Below, in pieces: positions 7,451 through 15,499 of a DNA stretch of 64,000 nt; position 1 is the first letter of the stretch, and each line of letters starts with the position of its first letter. A program made the translations under genes and the position numbers. The stretch covers positions 1-64,000 of the forward strand of contig JAKAGV010000011.1 of assembly GCA_021815405.1 (NCBI GenBank). Direction: 5' to 3'. The DNA comes from Bacteroidota bacterium. GTDB lineage: Bacteria > Bacteroidota > Ignavibacteria > Ignavibacteriales > Ignavibacteriaceae. A model generated the notes under the pieces. It searched no databases, had not been told where the DNA came from, and saw only the letters and a list, made by a program, of their open reading frames with translations.

Positions 7451-8023
7451 ATGAATATTTTTCAATTTATCCTTTTTTTATCAATTATAATTTGGCTTAT
7501 TATACCCTTTAGACAAATTGGGAAAAAGTATTTTTATTATTTTTTAAGTTTTGCTTTACTTGATCCCTTAACAGAATTTTTAAGAATAGCCTTTAAGTCT
7601 TCATCAAATTACTTTTTTGTACCCATTACTTGTTTAGCTCTTATTTCTATACTTAATATAAGCATTATCAAAAAGTATAGATATCAAATCATTGTTTTAT
7701 TTGTTTTAGTTTGCATATTTAATTTTACTAAAATAATGTCTGAAAATACTTTTATTATCCTGTGTATTATTCATTTGTTGATTTTCCTTAAGCTATTAAA
7801 GGTTTTTTCAATTAATTTTGTAAGAAATAAATTATTCGATATTTTTCTAACGATATTAATATTTTATGAAATTACAGTCATTTTAAAATTTTTAAATCTT
7901 TTGACTGGATTTACAAATGCTGATATTTATTTCTATATTACCACAACTTTCGAAATCCTTTTCGGACTCTTTTTCTGCATATTTAGGTCAGATGACAGTA
8001 GACTCGTTCTTCAGCTTAAGTAA
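7451..8023 (+). CDS. seven-span membrane protein, copy 4, overlapping the histidine kinase
   Basis: This is a 190-residue member of the family seen at 3554-5306. It keeps W-x2-IPFRQIGKKYFYYF, LT-x2-LRIAFKSSSNYFF near residues 38-55 and the C-terminal FEILFGLFFCIF. The last block is divergent (SDDSRLVLQLK instead of DNPKLLIKL). The ATG at 7451 is preferred to one 33 bp upstream because it lies just after the stop of the previous gene. Its 3' end overlaps the kinase start by 32 bp, which implies translational coupling and balanced amounts of the two proteins. It is a candidate sensory partner of the kinase. Confidence 0.78.
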   Translation: MNIFQFILFLSIIIWLIIPFRQIGKKYFYYFLSFALLDPLTEFLRIAFKSSSNYFFVPITCLALISILNISIIKKYRYQIIVLFVLVCIFNFTKIMSENTFIILCIIHLLIFLKLLKVFSINFVRNKLFDIFLTILIFYEITVILKFLNLLTGFTNADIYFYITTTFEILFGLFFCIFRSDDSRLVLQLK

Positions 8024-9188
8024 TCCGATTATCTTCTCGATACTTCTTCTTGTAGTAGTACTTGCCTTAATATTTATATTTTATAAATATATAGTTCAGC
8101 CAATGCGTACGCACTTTGACGCTGAAAAGCTGGATATAAAATTGCAATATGCTCAGTTAATGGCTGCCTTTGCAGAAGCCGATCCGGATCCAGTCTTCCG
8201 CTTTGATGAAACCGGTAAAATAACAATGACAAACGAAGCCGGAACAAATCTGCTTCATAGTTCTCAGCGAAATGGTAAAAACCTTAATATACTTATTCCT
8301 GAAGTTGCAGGAATGGATCTTAACTCATACATAAAAGAAGGTAAAACGATTGATGTTGTTTCTAAGATAAAGGATAAGTATTATAAATTTACTTTAACTG
8401 GTCTTCCGGAAATGAAGATCGGACAAATATACGGCAGCGATATTACAGAATTAAAATTAGCAGAAGAAAAATTAAAGTATGCCCTAACAAAGGCGGAAGA
8501 ATCGGAGAAGATTAAATCTTATTTCCTTGCGCAGATGTCCCATGAGATTAGATCGCCGCTTACTGCAGTGCTCGGATTTAATTCGATAATAAAAGATGAA
8601 ATTGCTGAGAATGTAACTCCAAACCTTGAATTTGCTTTTAATGCAATTGAAAAGAGCGGCAGAAGATTAACAAGAACCATCGATCAGTTGCTAAATATGG
8701 CAAACCTTCAAACCGGCGGCTATGAGCCAAAGCTTGAAGGTGTTGATATCCAGCGATTAATTGAGCATATTATGGAAGAATATAGTCCGGATATCTTTTC
8801 TAAAAATCTGAAATTTTTGTTTGAACATAAAACACAAGATAAATTTGTGCGAATAGATAAATACGGATTGACTCAGATTTTGGAAAGCATAATAGATAAC
8901 GCAATAAAATATACAAACCGGGGTGAGATTAAGATTATATTAGACAAAAACAAAGAAGGTAAAAAATTTGTTTCGATTACCGATACGGGTATTGGTATGT
9001 CTAAGGAATATGTTAATGATCTCTTTAAGCCTTTTACCCAGGAAATAATGGGATACAATCGACCGTTTGAAGGAAATGGGTTGGGGCTTGCTGTTAGTAA
9101 AAGATATGCAGAATTAAACAATATTGACATTTTAGTTGACAGTGAAAAGAATGTTGGATCTGTCTTTACAATTTTATTTGATGAATAA
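7992..9188 (+). CDS. membrane-anchored PAS histidine kinase
   Basis: This 398-residue kinase has one membrane span (about residues 12-34) with almost nothing outside the membrane. A PAS domain (about residues 55-150), a HisKA helix pair with H184 in MSHEIRSPL, and a HATPase domain follow. The ATPase has N-box DNAIKY, DTGIGMS and GNGLGLA. The start at 7992 is chosen over a longer frame from 7917 because the extra 25 residues overlap the upstream gene without domain sense. With no extracellular sensor of its own, it may listen through the overlapping membrane protein. The partner is probably the response regulator 14 bp downstream. Confidence 0.9.
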   Translation: MTVDSFFSLSNPIIFSILLLVVVLALIFIFYKYIVQPMRTHFDAEKLDIKLQYAQLMAAFAEADPDPVFRFDETGKITMTNEAGTNLLHSSQRNGKNLNILIPEVAGMDLNSYIKEGKTIDVVSKIKDKYYKFTLTGLPEMKIGQIYGSDITELKLAEEKLKYALTKAEESEKIKSYFLAQMSHEIRSPLTAVLGFNSIIKDEIAENVTPNLEFAFNAIEKSGRRLTRTIDQLLNMANLQTGGYEPKLEGVDIQRLIEHIMEEYSPDIFSKNLKFLFEHKTQDKFVRIDKYGLTQILESIIDNAIKYTNRGEIKIILDKNKEGKKFVSITDTGIGMSKEYVNDLFKPFTQEIMGYNRPFEGNGLGLAVSKRYAELNNIDILVDSEKNVGSVFTILFDE

Positions 9189-9202
9189 CTGGAGAATTTA
9201 CA

Positions 9203-9601
9203 ATGTCGGAAGTTAACGCAGAAAACAAACCTAAATTATTAATTACCGAAGACGATTTTGAAAATCAGAAATTCTTGGAGATGTTCCTGAAAAGGAATTT
9301 TGATGTTGAGATTTGCGATTCTGAACAATCTTTTTATGAAAGCTTAAAGAAGAAAAAGTTTGATGTTATCCTAATGGATATTTCATTGCGCGGCAACAAA
9401 AACGGACTAGAACTGACTAATGAATTAAAAAAGATGCCCGGCTATGAGAAGATTCCGGTTGTCTGTTTATCTGCTCATGCGTTCAAAAAAGATAGGGACA
9501 ATGCCATAAATGCCGGTGTGGATGTATTTCTTACAAAGCCGGTTGAGAATAAGATTTTAATGAATACTCTGTTGGAAGTTGTATCTAAAAGTAAGGATTG
9601 A
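9203..9601 (+). CDS. single-domain response regulator
   Basis: This is a receiver domain of 132 residues without an output domain. The acidic pocket is E16-D17-D18, the phosphoacceptor is D59 in VILMDISL, and the conserved lysine is K112 in FLTKPV. It lies 14 bp after the histidine kinase and is surely its cognate partner. It is similar to the regulator at 2832-3224, so kinase output could reach both. Lacking a DNA-binding or enzymatic domain, it must act by protein contact or within a phosphorelay. Confidence 0.92.
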   Translation: MSEVNAENKPKLLITEDDFENQKFLEMFLKRNFDVEICDSEQSFYESLKKKKFDVILMDISLRGNKNGLELTNELKKMPGYEKIPVVCLSAHAFKKDRDNAINAGVDVFLTKPVENKILMNTLLEVVSKSKD

Positions 9602-9603
9602 AT

Positions 9604-10647
9604 TTACCTTTTAAACTTTGGCTCTTCTAGTGTAAGGATAAGAGAAATCCGGTGTGTGTCCGGCAATCTTTCAATATCAGATTGACTGAATCGCGCGAAA
9701 GAATAATCGATATTTAACTTAGGAAGTTTTATCCCGGCTCCTATCGTAAATTGTTTCACATCGTTATAGCCAGCCCGTATCATAAAAATATTTTTGAAGT
9801 TGTATTCAAATCCCGCATGCGCATCAAAGCTTACCGGACCGACGTGAAATTCAGAAGCATATTCTCTATTTTCAAATCTTATATCAAAATCTGCTGCAGG
9901 CATTAAAGTTCCAAAAAGAAAATTAAAATGATAGGCTGCACCAACCTTTGCAGTAGGAGTTACAAGTTCGTTTCTACCGGTACTCCATGCAACAATCGTA
10001 GTTGTTATGTCTTGAAGATTTGCGCCTAGAGAAAAATCTTTAAATGGTGAATACAAAGCTGCTACATCGAAACCAATTCCGTAAGCATTGTATTCAGCGA
10101 TGCTTCTATAAATTAATTTTACGTTTGCGCCCAAATCCAGTTTGTCCGAATATTTTTTAGCAAAAGAGAAATAAAAAGCCCAATCCTGGTCGCTGAACTC
10201 AGTAATTTTGCTGTAGTCTAAACCAGCAGCCGGATCATTTATAAAATTTGGATCGGATACAACCTGTCCTGTATTCTTATCTATCAAAGCATTTCTGGTA
10301 TCCGGAATTCCATCAACACCAAGTCTCATTATACTTAAACCGAAACTCATATCTTTGCCGTAAGGAAGGGCAACGCCGGCGTAATCATAATTTACAAGAC
10401 TGCCGAATCGTTCTTCATGCATCAATGAAATCTCAGGATAATTAATCTGAATTAACCCGGCTGGATTATAGTATCCCGCAGTTACATCATTAGCAATTGC
10501 GACGAAAGCTCCGCCCATTCCAAGAGGTCTTCCACCGACTCCTATTGCCATAAATTCCCCGGCATATTTACCAACGACAGTTTGAGAAAATAAATTTGGG
10601 ATGCATAATAAAGATGCAAAAATAAGTAGCAATATTTTTTTAGGCAT
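9604..10647 (-). CDS. PorV/PorQ-family outer-membrane beta-barrel protein
   Basis: This 347-residue protein begins with a signal peptide (about residues 1-22, ending NLFSQ). It then has the family's N-terminal signature GEFMAIGVGGRPLGMGGA followed by VTAGYYNPAGL. The rest alternates short beta strands with turns, as in FadL-like barrels. PorV-type proteins of Bacteroidota act with the type IX secretion machinery, but many paralogues have unknown roles and no other T9SS gene lies in this window. It converges with the response regulator, leaving 2 bp between the two stops. Confidence 0.85.
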   Translation of the reverse strand: MPKKILLLIFASLLCIPNLFSQTVVGKYAGEFMAIGVGGRPLGMGGAFVAIANDVTAGYYNPAGLIQINYPEISLMHEERFGSLVNYDYAGVALPYGKDMSFGLSIMRLGVDGIPDTRNALIDKNTGQVVSDPNFINDPAAGLDYSKITEFSDQDWAFYFSFAKKYSDKLDLGANVKLIYRSIAEYNAYGIGFDVAALYSPFKDFSLGANLQDITTTIVAWSTGRNELVTPTAKVGAAYHFNFLFGTLMPAADFDIRFENREYASEFHVGPVSFDAHAGFEYNFKNIFMIRAGYNDVKQFTIGAGIKLPKLNIDYSFARFSQSDIERLPDTHRISLILTLEEPKFKR

Positions 10648-10756
10648 TAATGGAGATTCCCATCATTATACTTTGTAAAAACTTGACACAAAATTGATAA
10701 ATTGAAATTGAAAGTCAAGGCAAAACATTCTTTTAATATATCTTTTTTATTTATCA

Positions 10757-10788
10757 GGCACCCAAAGACTTGAAAACCTTGGGTGCCT
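10757..10788 (+). terminator. hairpin with T-tract in + sense
   Basis: GGCACCCAAAG (10757-10767) pairs with CTTGGGTGCC (10779-10788), and TTTTTATTTATTT follows on the + strand. It lies just past the end of gpmA, which reads leftward and so meets the hairpin with an A-tract before it and no T-tract after it. Hairpin strength makes it the likely gpmA terminator all the same. In strict Rho-independent form it faces the other way. Confidence 0.5.
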
Positions 10789-10807
10789 TTTTATTTATTT
10801 CACACTT

Positions 10808-11560
10808 TTATTTGCCTGCTTTGCCTTGATTAGCAACAGCCTGAGCCTTCTTTGCAATCTCTTCTGCATTTCCGAGGTAGTAGTGTTTTAAAGGCTGCAG
10901 TTTTTCATCAAGTTCATAAACAAGCGGAATTCCAGTTGGAATATTCAATCCAACAATTTCATTGTCAGGAATATTGTCAAGATATTTTACCAATGCCCTA
11001 AGGCTATTACCATGAGCAACGATAATAACTCTTTGTCCTTCTTTAACTATCGGAGCGATTCTCTGTTCCCAATAAGGGATGAAACGTGCGACTGTATCTT
11101 TAAGACATTCCGTGAGCGGCAATTCTGATTCTTTAAGGTTTTTATAACGAGGATCTATTCCAGGATATCGCGGGTCATTTTTTTCCAACTTTGGCGGTTG
11201 GATATCATAACTTCTTCTCCAGACGTGAACTTGTTCTTCGCCAAATTTTGCAGCGGTTTCAGCCTTGTTCAATCCTTGCAGCGCGCCGTAGTGCCGTTCA
11301 TTTAATCTCCAAGAACGCTCTACCGGAATCCACATTAAATCCAACTCATCAAGAGTAATCCATAAAGTCCTGATTGCTCTCTTCAACACCGAAGTGAAAG
11401 CCATATCAAAAACATAACCTTCACTCTTTAAAAGCTTGCCTGCATTATTTGCTTCTTTAATCCCTTGTTCCGAAAGGTCAACGTCAGTCCAGCCTGTAAA
11501 CCGGTTCTCTTTATTCCAGGTACTTTCACCATGTCTTAATAATACTATTTTGTAAATCAT
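10808..11560 (-). CDS. gpmA: 2,3-bisphosphoglycerate-dependent phosphoglycerate mutase
   Basis: This enzyme interconverts 3- and 2-phosphoglycerate in glycolysis and gluconeogenesis in the cytoplasm. The phosphohistidine motif [10 protein letters not shown] places the catalytic histidine at H10, the second active-site histidine is H183 in VAHGNSLR, and E88 lies in RLNERHYG. The length of 250 residues is typical of dPGM. It is a single gene with its own promoter (11609-11639) and an AGGAG ribosome binding site just before the ATG. It is divergent from the small secreted protein at 11730. Confidence 0.96.
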   Translation of the reverse strand: MIYKIVLLRHGESTWNKENRFTGWTDVDLSEQGIKEANNAGKLLKSEGYVFDMAFTSVLKRAIRTLWITLDELDLMWIPVERSWRLNERHYGALQGLNKAETAAKFGEEQVHVWRRSYDIQPPKLEKNDPRYPGIDPRYKNLKESELPLTECLKDTVARFIPYWEQRIAPIVKEGQRVIIVAHGNSLRALVKYLDNIPDNEIVGLNIPTGIPLVYELDEKLQPLKHYYLGNAEEIAKKAQAVANQGKAGK

Positions 11561-11608
11561 TACATTCTCCTAAAATTATAAATGAAAAAACTTCCCTCAT
11601 TACAATTA

Positions 11609-11639
11609 CAAAAATAGCCAAAGGGCTTCCCCGAATCAA
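11609..11639 (-). promoter_or_regulatory. gpmA promoter with Bacteroidota-type -10 box
   Basis: On the minus strand TTGATT (11639-11634) and TATTTTTG (11616-11609) are 17 bp apart. The -10 box matches the TAnnTTTG form known for the primary sigma factor of Bacteroidota. It lies about 50 bp upstream of the gpmA ATG. Confidence 0.6.
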
Positions 11640-11729
11640 AATAATTTTGAGTAAAGATTCGGCTGGATTATCTTTGAAGGAATTCTTAAATAAAATTTTC
11701 TTAACTTTATAGAAAAGTGAGGGAAGCTT

Positions 11730-12089
11730 ATGAAAATTATTATTTTGGTTATAATATGCCTGCTGCCGGTTTCATTTTCTATTTCACAGATAAAAACTGA
11801 AACCGATATCGACACTGCTTACCAGAACGCTAAGAAGGGAATCTACTGGGCACTTTCAAATATTCCGGAAAAGAAATCGAAACTTGAGAACGATTTGATA
11901 GCTAACGATAAGCTTTGCGCTTCTGTTAAACTTGATAAGGAGATAAACGGAATCAGAATTGTCTCTGTAGGCTTTAATAATTCGAATGAGGTAACGATTA
12001 AAATATTCAAGTCGTTCGATAATCTGGCGAAGGAAGGCTATCTGAAGGGTTATAAAATAGAAGAGCTTGATTTTTCAAAGAAAAAGTAA
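11730..12089 (+). CDS. small exported protein, unknown function
   Basis: The 119-residue product starts with a signal peptide (about residues 1-19, ending SFSISQ), followed by a soluble, lysine-rich part of about 100 residues. No family is recognised. A ribosome binding site GAGGGA lies 5-10 bp before the ATG. The gene is alone between divergent gpmA and the convergent Rrf2 regulator. It is probably periplasmic. Confidence 0.65.
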   Translation: MKIIILVIICLLPVSFSISQIKTETDIDTAYQNAKKGIYWALSNIPEKKSKLENDLIANDKLCASVKLDKEINGIRIVSVGFNNSNEVTIKIFKSFDNLAKEGYLKGYKIEELDFSKKK

Positions 12090-12099
12090 AAAAGATATT

Positions 12100-12585
12100 T
12101 TAAGAAAAGCTATTATTAAATTTCTTTTCTACTTTAAGGGCAAAGCTGCTTGCTAATGAATTGACTTCCATCTCGGTGCCGATGAGGTCTTTCAATGTAA
12201 TTTTACCTAAAACATTATCGAGCATCGACTGGACAGTTCGCCACAAGGAACGGATAGAGCAGTCTATTGAGTGTGTGCAAATAAGTTCAGCACCGGAATG
12301 GTCAGCACAGAAATCTGCTTCGAATAATTTTCCACCAAGAGCAGCAAGAACTTCACTGATGATTATCTGGTCAGCAGGTCTGGCTAATTTATACCCGCCG
12401 GTTTGACCACGCGAGCTTTCAATAAATCCACCGAGGCGCAGGGCTCTTAAAAGCTTTCCGGCATTAGCTTCGGATAAGCCCTCCAAAAGACTAATCTCCG
12501 GGATTGTTAGTCCATTTGGAGATTTTGATTTACTTATCCTAAGCAAACATCTTAAACCATATTCTTCTTGCGTACTGAATTTCAT
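12100..12585 (-). CDS. Rrf2-family transcriptional regulator of the suf region
   Basis: This 161-residue protein has the N-terminal winged helix-turn-helix of the Rrf2/IscR family (FSTQEEYGLRCLLRIS, then LSEANAGKLLRALRLGGFI). The family's wing motif SSRGQTGGYKLARP is also present. Three cysteines, C93, C103 and C109, sit where IscR-type proteins bind an iron-sulfur cluster. It is the last gene of the leftward suf cluster, so it probably senses cluster supply and controls suf; this is inferred from position and family. A pair of overlapping hairpins lies in the gap before it. Confidence 0.9.
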   Translation of the reverse strand: MKFSTQEEYGLRCLLRISKSKSPNGLTIPEISLLEGLSEANAGKLLRALRLGGFIESSRGQTGGYKLARPADQIIISEVLAALGGKLFEADFCADHSGAELICTHSIDCSIRSLWRTVQSMLDNVLGKITLKDLIGTEMEVNSLASSFALKVEKKFNNSFS

Positions 12586-12640
12586 TTCAAATTCTAAAAC
12601 ATTATTTAAATAATACTTTTTTATTTAACATTAATTTATC

Positions 12641-12689
12641 AATCATCATGAAGACGGAAGCATGATGATTTGTGGTTCAACATGCTTCC
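12641..12689 (-). promoter_or_regulatory. two overlapping, mutually exclusive hairpins before the Rrf2 gene
   Basis: On the transcribed (minus) strand the first possible hairpin pairs GGAAGCATG (12689-12681) with CATGCTTCC (12664-12656). The second pairs AATCATCATG (12670-12661) with CATGATGATT (12650-12641). They share the four bases at 12661-12664, so only one can form fully. This is the arrangement of an attenuator, between the bacilliredoxin gene and the Rrf2 regulator. No T-run follows the second hairpin directly, so control at translation or RNA processing is as likely as termination. Confidence 0.5.
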
Positions 12690-12709
12690 ATGCAATCATA
12701 CATTCTTAG

Positions 12710-13243
12710 TTAACCTTTGAATAATGGAATCTTTGAACCGCACATTTTTGCGTGCATTACCTGTGCAAATTCATCAGGGGTGATTGACGGTCCTTTTGCC
12801 GTACAAAGCTCATCAAATGCCTGGATTAAAGTCTCAGCAATTTCTTCTGCTCTTCTTCCTTCAATCTCATACCGCTGCAAGAAGTAGATGAGCGAACTAT
12901 TTTTAAATATCGCTATGCTCGGTGATGAAGGAGGAAAATTCCCAATATATTGGCGTACCTTATCCACAGCATCTCTTTCTTGTCCGGCAAACGCTGTGTA
13001 TAGTTTATCAGGTATTACTTTGTTCTGAAGAGCCAGCGAAACTCCTGGGCGTGCACTTCCGGCTGCACATCCGCAAACAGAATTTATCATTACCAAAGTT
13101 ACTTTATCGTCTTTTATATTAATTGCTTTATCAACATCAGCGGGAGTTAGCAATTCTTCGAAACCGACCGCGATTAATTCGTCTCTCATCGGTTGTACTG
13201 CATCCTGATCATAAATTGGAGGACGCGAAATTATATTGAACAT
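12710..13243 (-). CDS. BrxA/BrxB-family bacilliredoxin
   Basis: This thioredoxin-fold protein belongs to the YphP/YqiW (DUF1094) family, which removes bacillithiol from S-bacillithiolated proteins. The active site is the characteristic C57-G-C59 in NSVCGCAAGSARPG. The first 140 residues match the family; about 35 extra residues at the C-terminus, including a further cysteine in AKMCGSK, make it longer than usual (177 residues). Its place between sufT and the Rrf2 gene in the suf cluster links low-molecular-weight thiol redox control to iron-sulfur assembly. Confidence 0.88.
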   Translation of the reverse strand: MFNIISRPPIYDQDAVQPMRDELIAVGFEELLTPADVDKAINIKDDKVTLVMINSVCGCAAGSARPGVSLALQNKVIPDKLYTAFAGQERDAVDKVRQYIGNFPPSSPSIAIFKNSSLIYFLQRYEIEGRRAEEIAETLIQAFDELCTAKGPSITPDEFAQVMHAKMCGSKIPLFKG

Positions 13244-13338
13244 GTTTTCTCCTTATCTCTGTTATTGTTTTTATTATTCATTCCATCTCAAACTCAATCT
13301 TTCAGTTCAACTTAAGAGTAATCATTAAGTTCAGGTTT

Positions 13339-13758
13339 TCAATACATTCCCAATTCAATTTTAGCAACATCCGACATCATGTCTCTATCCCATGGAGGAT
13401 TCCAGACTAATTCTATGTTTACATTCTTTACTTGTGGGATGGATTTAATTTTCATCTCAACTTCTCCGGGCAAGGAACCTGCGACCGGACACGCAGGAGA
13501 TGTAAGAGTCATCTTGATGTTGACGTTTGCTTCATCGTCAATTTTAATTTCGTAGATTAATCCAAGCTCAAAAATATCAACAGGAATTTCAGGATCGTAG
13601 CAGGTCTTTAAGCCCTGGATAATTTTTTCTTCAAGTTCCTGTTTGCTTATATTTGAAGTCTGTGGAACTTCCGTAGAAGCTTCATTTTGCTTCACTTCAA
13701 CTTCATTATGATTCATCTCTTGAACTTCGTCTTTATTTTTTTCTTTCTTAAAAAACAT
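13339..13758 (-). CDS. SufT-like MIP18/DUF59 iron-sulfur assembly factor
   Basis: This protein of 139 residues has a charged, low-complexity start (about residues 1-40) and then one DUF59/MIP18 domain. Family features are YDPEIPVDIFELGLIYEI following C53 and the TSPACPVAG motif with C90. Proteins of this type help mature iron-sulfur proteins and are often encoded in suf operons. It begins 3 bp after sufU ends, so the two are translationally close. The charged N-terminal extension is the only oddity. Confidence 0.88.
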   Translation of the reverse strand: MFFKKEKNKDEVQEMNHNEVEVKQNEASTEVPQTSNISKQELEEKIIQGLKTCYDPEIPVDIFELGLIYEIKIDDEANVNIKMTLTSPACPVAGSLPGEVEMKIKSIPQVKNVNIELVWNPPWDRDMMSDVAKIELGMY

Positions 13759-13761
13759 TTC

Positions 13762-14220
13762 CTACTCCTCCGTAGACACTACACTCTTTCCATCCTTTAA
13801 AGCTGAGATTAAAGTATGCCATGCAAGGCTAGCACACTTTACTCTTGCAGGAAAATCCCGCACTCCTGCAAACACTGCAAGTTTTCCAAGTTCTTCAATT
13901 TCCTTTTCATCAGTCAGCTTACCGGTTACGAGGTCATGAAATTTTTCAAATAATTTTTCTACTTCTTCTTTTTTCATTCCTTTTATAATTGAACTCATCA
14001 AAGAAGCAGATGCTTTTGAAATAGCACATCCAGAGCCTTGAAAGCTGACATCCTTTACTACATCATCTTCCATAATAAGATAAAGATTGATCTTATCGCC
14101 GCATAACGGATTATAGCCTTCCGCTGAATGATTGGCATTGTCAAGCTTCTTAAAATTTCTCGGACTCTTATTATGGTCCAGTATTACCTGTTGATATAGT
14201 TCTCTTAATTCCGCATCCAT
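13762..14220 (-). CDS. sufU: iron-sulfur cluster assembly protein SufU
   Basis: This IscU-fold protein accepts sulfur from SufS, as shown for the Gram-positive SufU group, where it acts as a zinc-dependent sulfurtransferase. The metal ligands are C40 and D42 in PLCGDKI, C65 in GSGCAIS and C129 in VKCASLAW. The spacer between the second and third cysteines contains the SufU-type insertion rather than the shorter IscU form. The length of 152 residues is normal. It lies 18 bp after sufS in the operon; no sufE is present, which agrees with SufU as the sulfur acceptor. Confidence 0.93.
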   Translation of the reverse strand: MDAELRELYQQVILDHNKSPRNFKKLDNANHSAEGYNPLCGDKINLYLIMEDDVVKDVSFQGSGCAISKASASLMSSIIKGMKKEEVEKLFEKFHDLVTGKLTDEKEIEELGKLAVFAGVRDFPARVKCASLAWHTLISALKDGKSVVSTEE

Positions 14221-14238
14221 GATTTTTATTGTACCCTG

Positions 14239-15489
14239 TTAGTTAAAAACTTCAATAATTTTCTTAAGACTGTTTACAAGCGTGTCAACTTCTTCTTTTG
14301 TGTTGTACATTGCGAATGAAGCCCGTGAAGTTGCGGGTATATTATATCTATCCATTACCGGCTGAGTGCAATGATGTCCCGTTCTAATTGCGACTCCTTC
14401 GAAGTCCAAAAATGTACCGACATCGTGAGGATGGATATTTTGTATTACAAAAGAAAGTACGCTGCTCTTCTTCTTCGCTTGTCCGATTATTTTTATTTCA
14501 GGTAATTCAGAAATTCTATCGGTTGCATAGTCTAGAAGCTCTCCTTCATGCCTAGCTATTGCATCAATGCCGATGATTGAAACATAGTCGATAGCCGTTC
14601 CTAACCCGATTGCATCAGCTATATTTGATGTACCTGCTTCAAATTTATAAGGAAGCGAATTAAAAGTTGTTTCTTCAAAAGTAACCTTGGCAATCATATC
14701 GCCGCCTCCCTGGTACGGAGGAAGCTCGTTTAACAGTTTCTCTTTTCCGTAAAGAATACCGATACCTGTTGGTCCGTAAATCTTATGACCGGAGAATGCA
14801 AGCATATCGCAATCAAGCTTTTGAACATCAATATTAAGATGCTGGATTGCCTGCGCTGCATCTAGTATTACCGGGATGTCGAACTTGTGTGATGTCTCAA
14901 TTATCTTTTCAACCGGATTGACCGTACCGAGAGAATTCGAGACATAAACAACCGATACCAGTTTAGTCTTTTCATTTATCATCTTTTCAAATTCTTCAAA
15001 GATGATTTCACCTTTGTCAGTAATTGGAATGACTCTCAATTTAATATTTTTCTCTTTCGCAATTAACTGCCATGGAACGATATTGGAGTGATGTTCCATT
15101 CCAGTAATTATAATTTCGTCGCCGGATTTTAATTTGCCTCTTCCGAAAGCTATTGCCGCAAGATTAAGAGAATCAGTTGTACCTTTGGTAAAGATAATTT
15201 CTTTTTCACTCTTAGCATTTATGAAGTTCTTTATCTTTGCTCGTGCATCCTCAAATTCTTTAGTTGAAATCTCACTCAAGAAGTGAACTCCGCGGTGAAT
15301 GTTCGCATTCATCGTTGTGTAAAATTCAACAAGCTTGTCAATAACAACTTGTGGTTTCTGCGTTGTTGCAGCATTGTCTAGATAGCAAAGCGGCTTTCCA
15401 TGAACTATGGTTTTAAGTATCGGGAAATCCGTTCTTATCTTTTCGATGTCAAATATTTTTGATTCGGTATGTATTGCAGACTTATTCAC
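14239..15489 (-). CDS. sufS: cysteine desulfurase SufS
   Basis: This PLP enzyme releases sulfur from cysteine for cluster assembly. The PLP lysine is K236 in FSGHKIYGPTGIG, and the persulfide-forming cysteine is C374 in RTGHHCTQPVM. HHSN at 133-136 and the length of 416 residues fit group II desulfurases. It stands between sufD and sufU, with 10 and 18 bp gaps, within a single leftward operon. Confidence 0.95.
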   Translation of the reverse strand: MNKSAIHTESKIFDIEKIRTDFPILKTIVHGKPLCYLDNAATTQKPQVVIDKLVEFYTTMNANIHRGVHFLSEISTKEFEDARAKIKNFINAKSEKEIIFTKGTTDSLNLAAIAFGRGKLKSGDEIIITGMEHHSNIVPWQLIAKEKNIKLRVIPITDKGEIIFEEFEKMINEKTKLVSVVYVSNSLGTVNPVEKIIETSHKFDIPVILDAAQAIQHLNIDVQKLDCDMLAFSGHKIYGPTGIGILYGKEKLLNELPPYQGGGDMIAKVTFEETTFNSLPYKFEAGTSNIADAIGLGTAIDYVSIIGIDAIARHEGELLDYATDRISELPEIKIIGQAKKKSSVLSFVIQNIHPHDVGTFLDFEGVAIRTGHHCTQPVMDRYNIPATSRASFAMYNTKEEVDTLVNSLKKIIEVFN

Positions 15490-15499
15490 GTTAGTAAAA

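Noticed and set aside
7917-7991. Longer N-terminus for the histidine kinase
   Set aside because: The extra codons lie inside the preceding membrane protein gene, and the ATG at 7992 directly precedes a normal membrane anchor.
9604-10647. A full type IX secretion locus
   Set aside because: Only the PorV/PorQ-type barrel is present; no porK, L, M, N or sortase-like genes are in the window, and none of the large proteins shows a clear T9SS C-terminal sorting domain.
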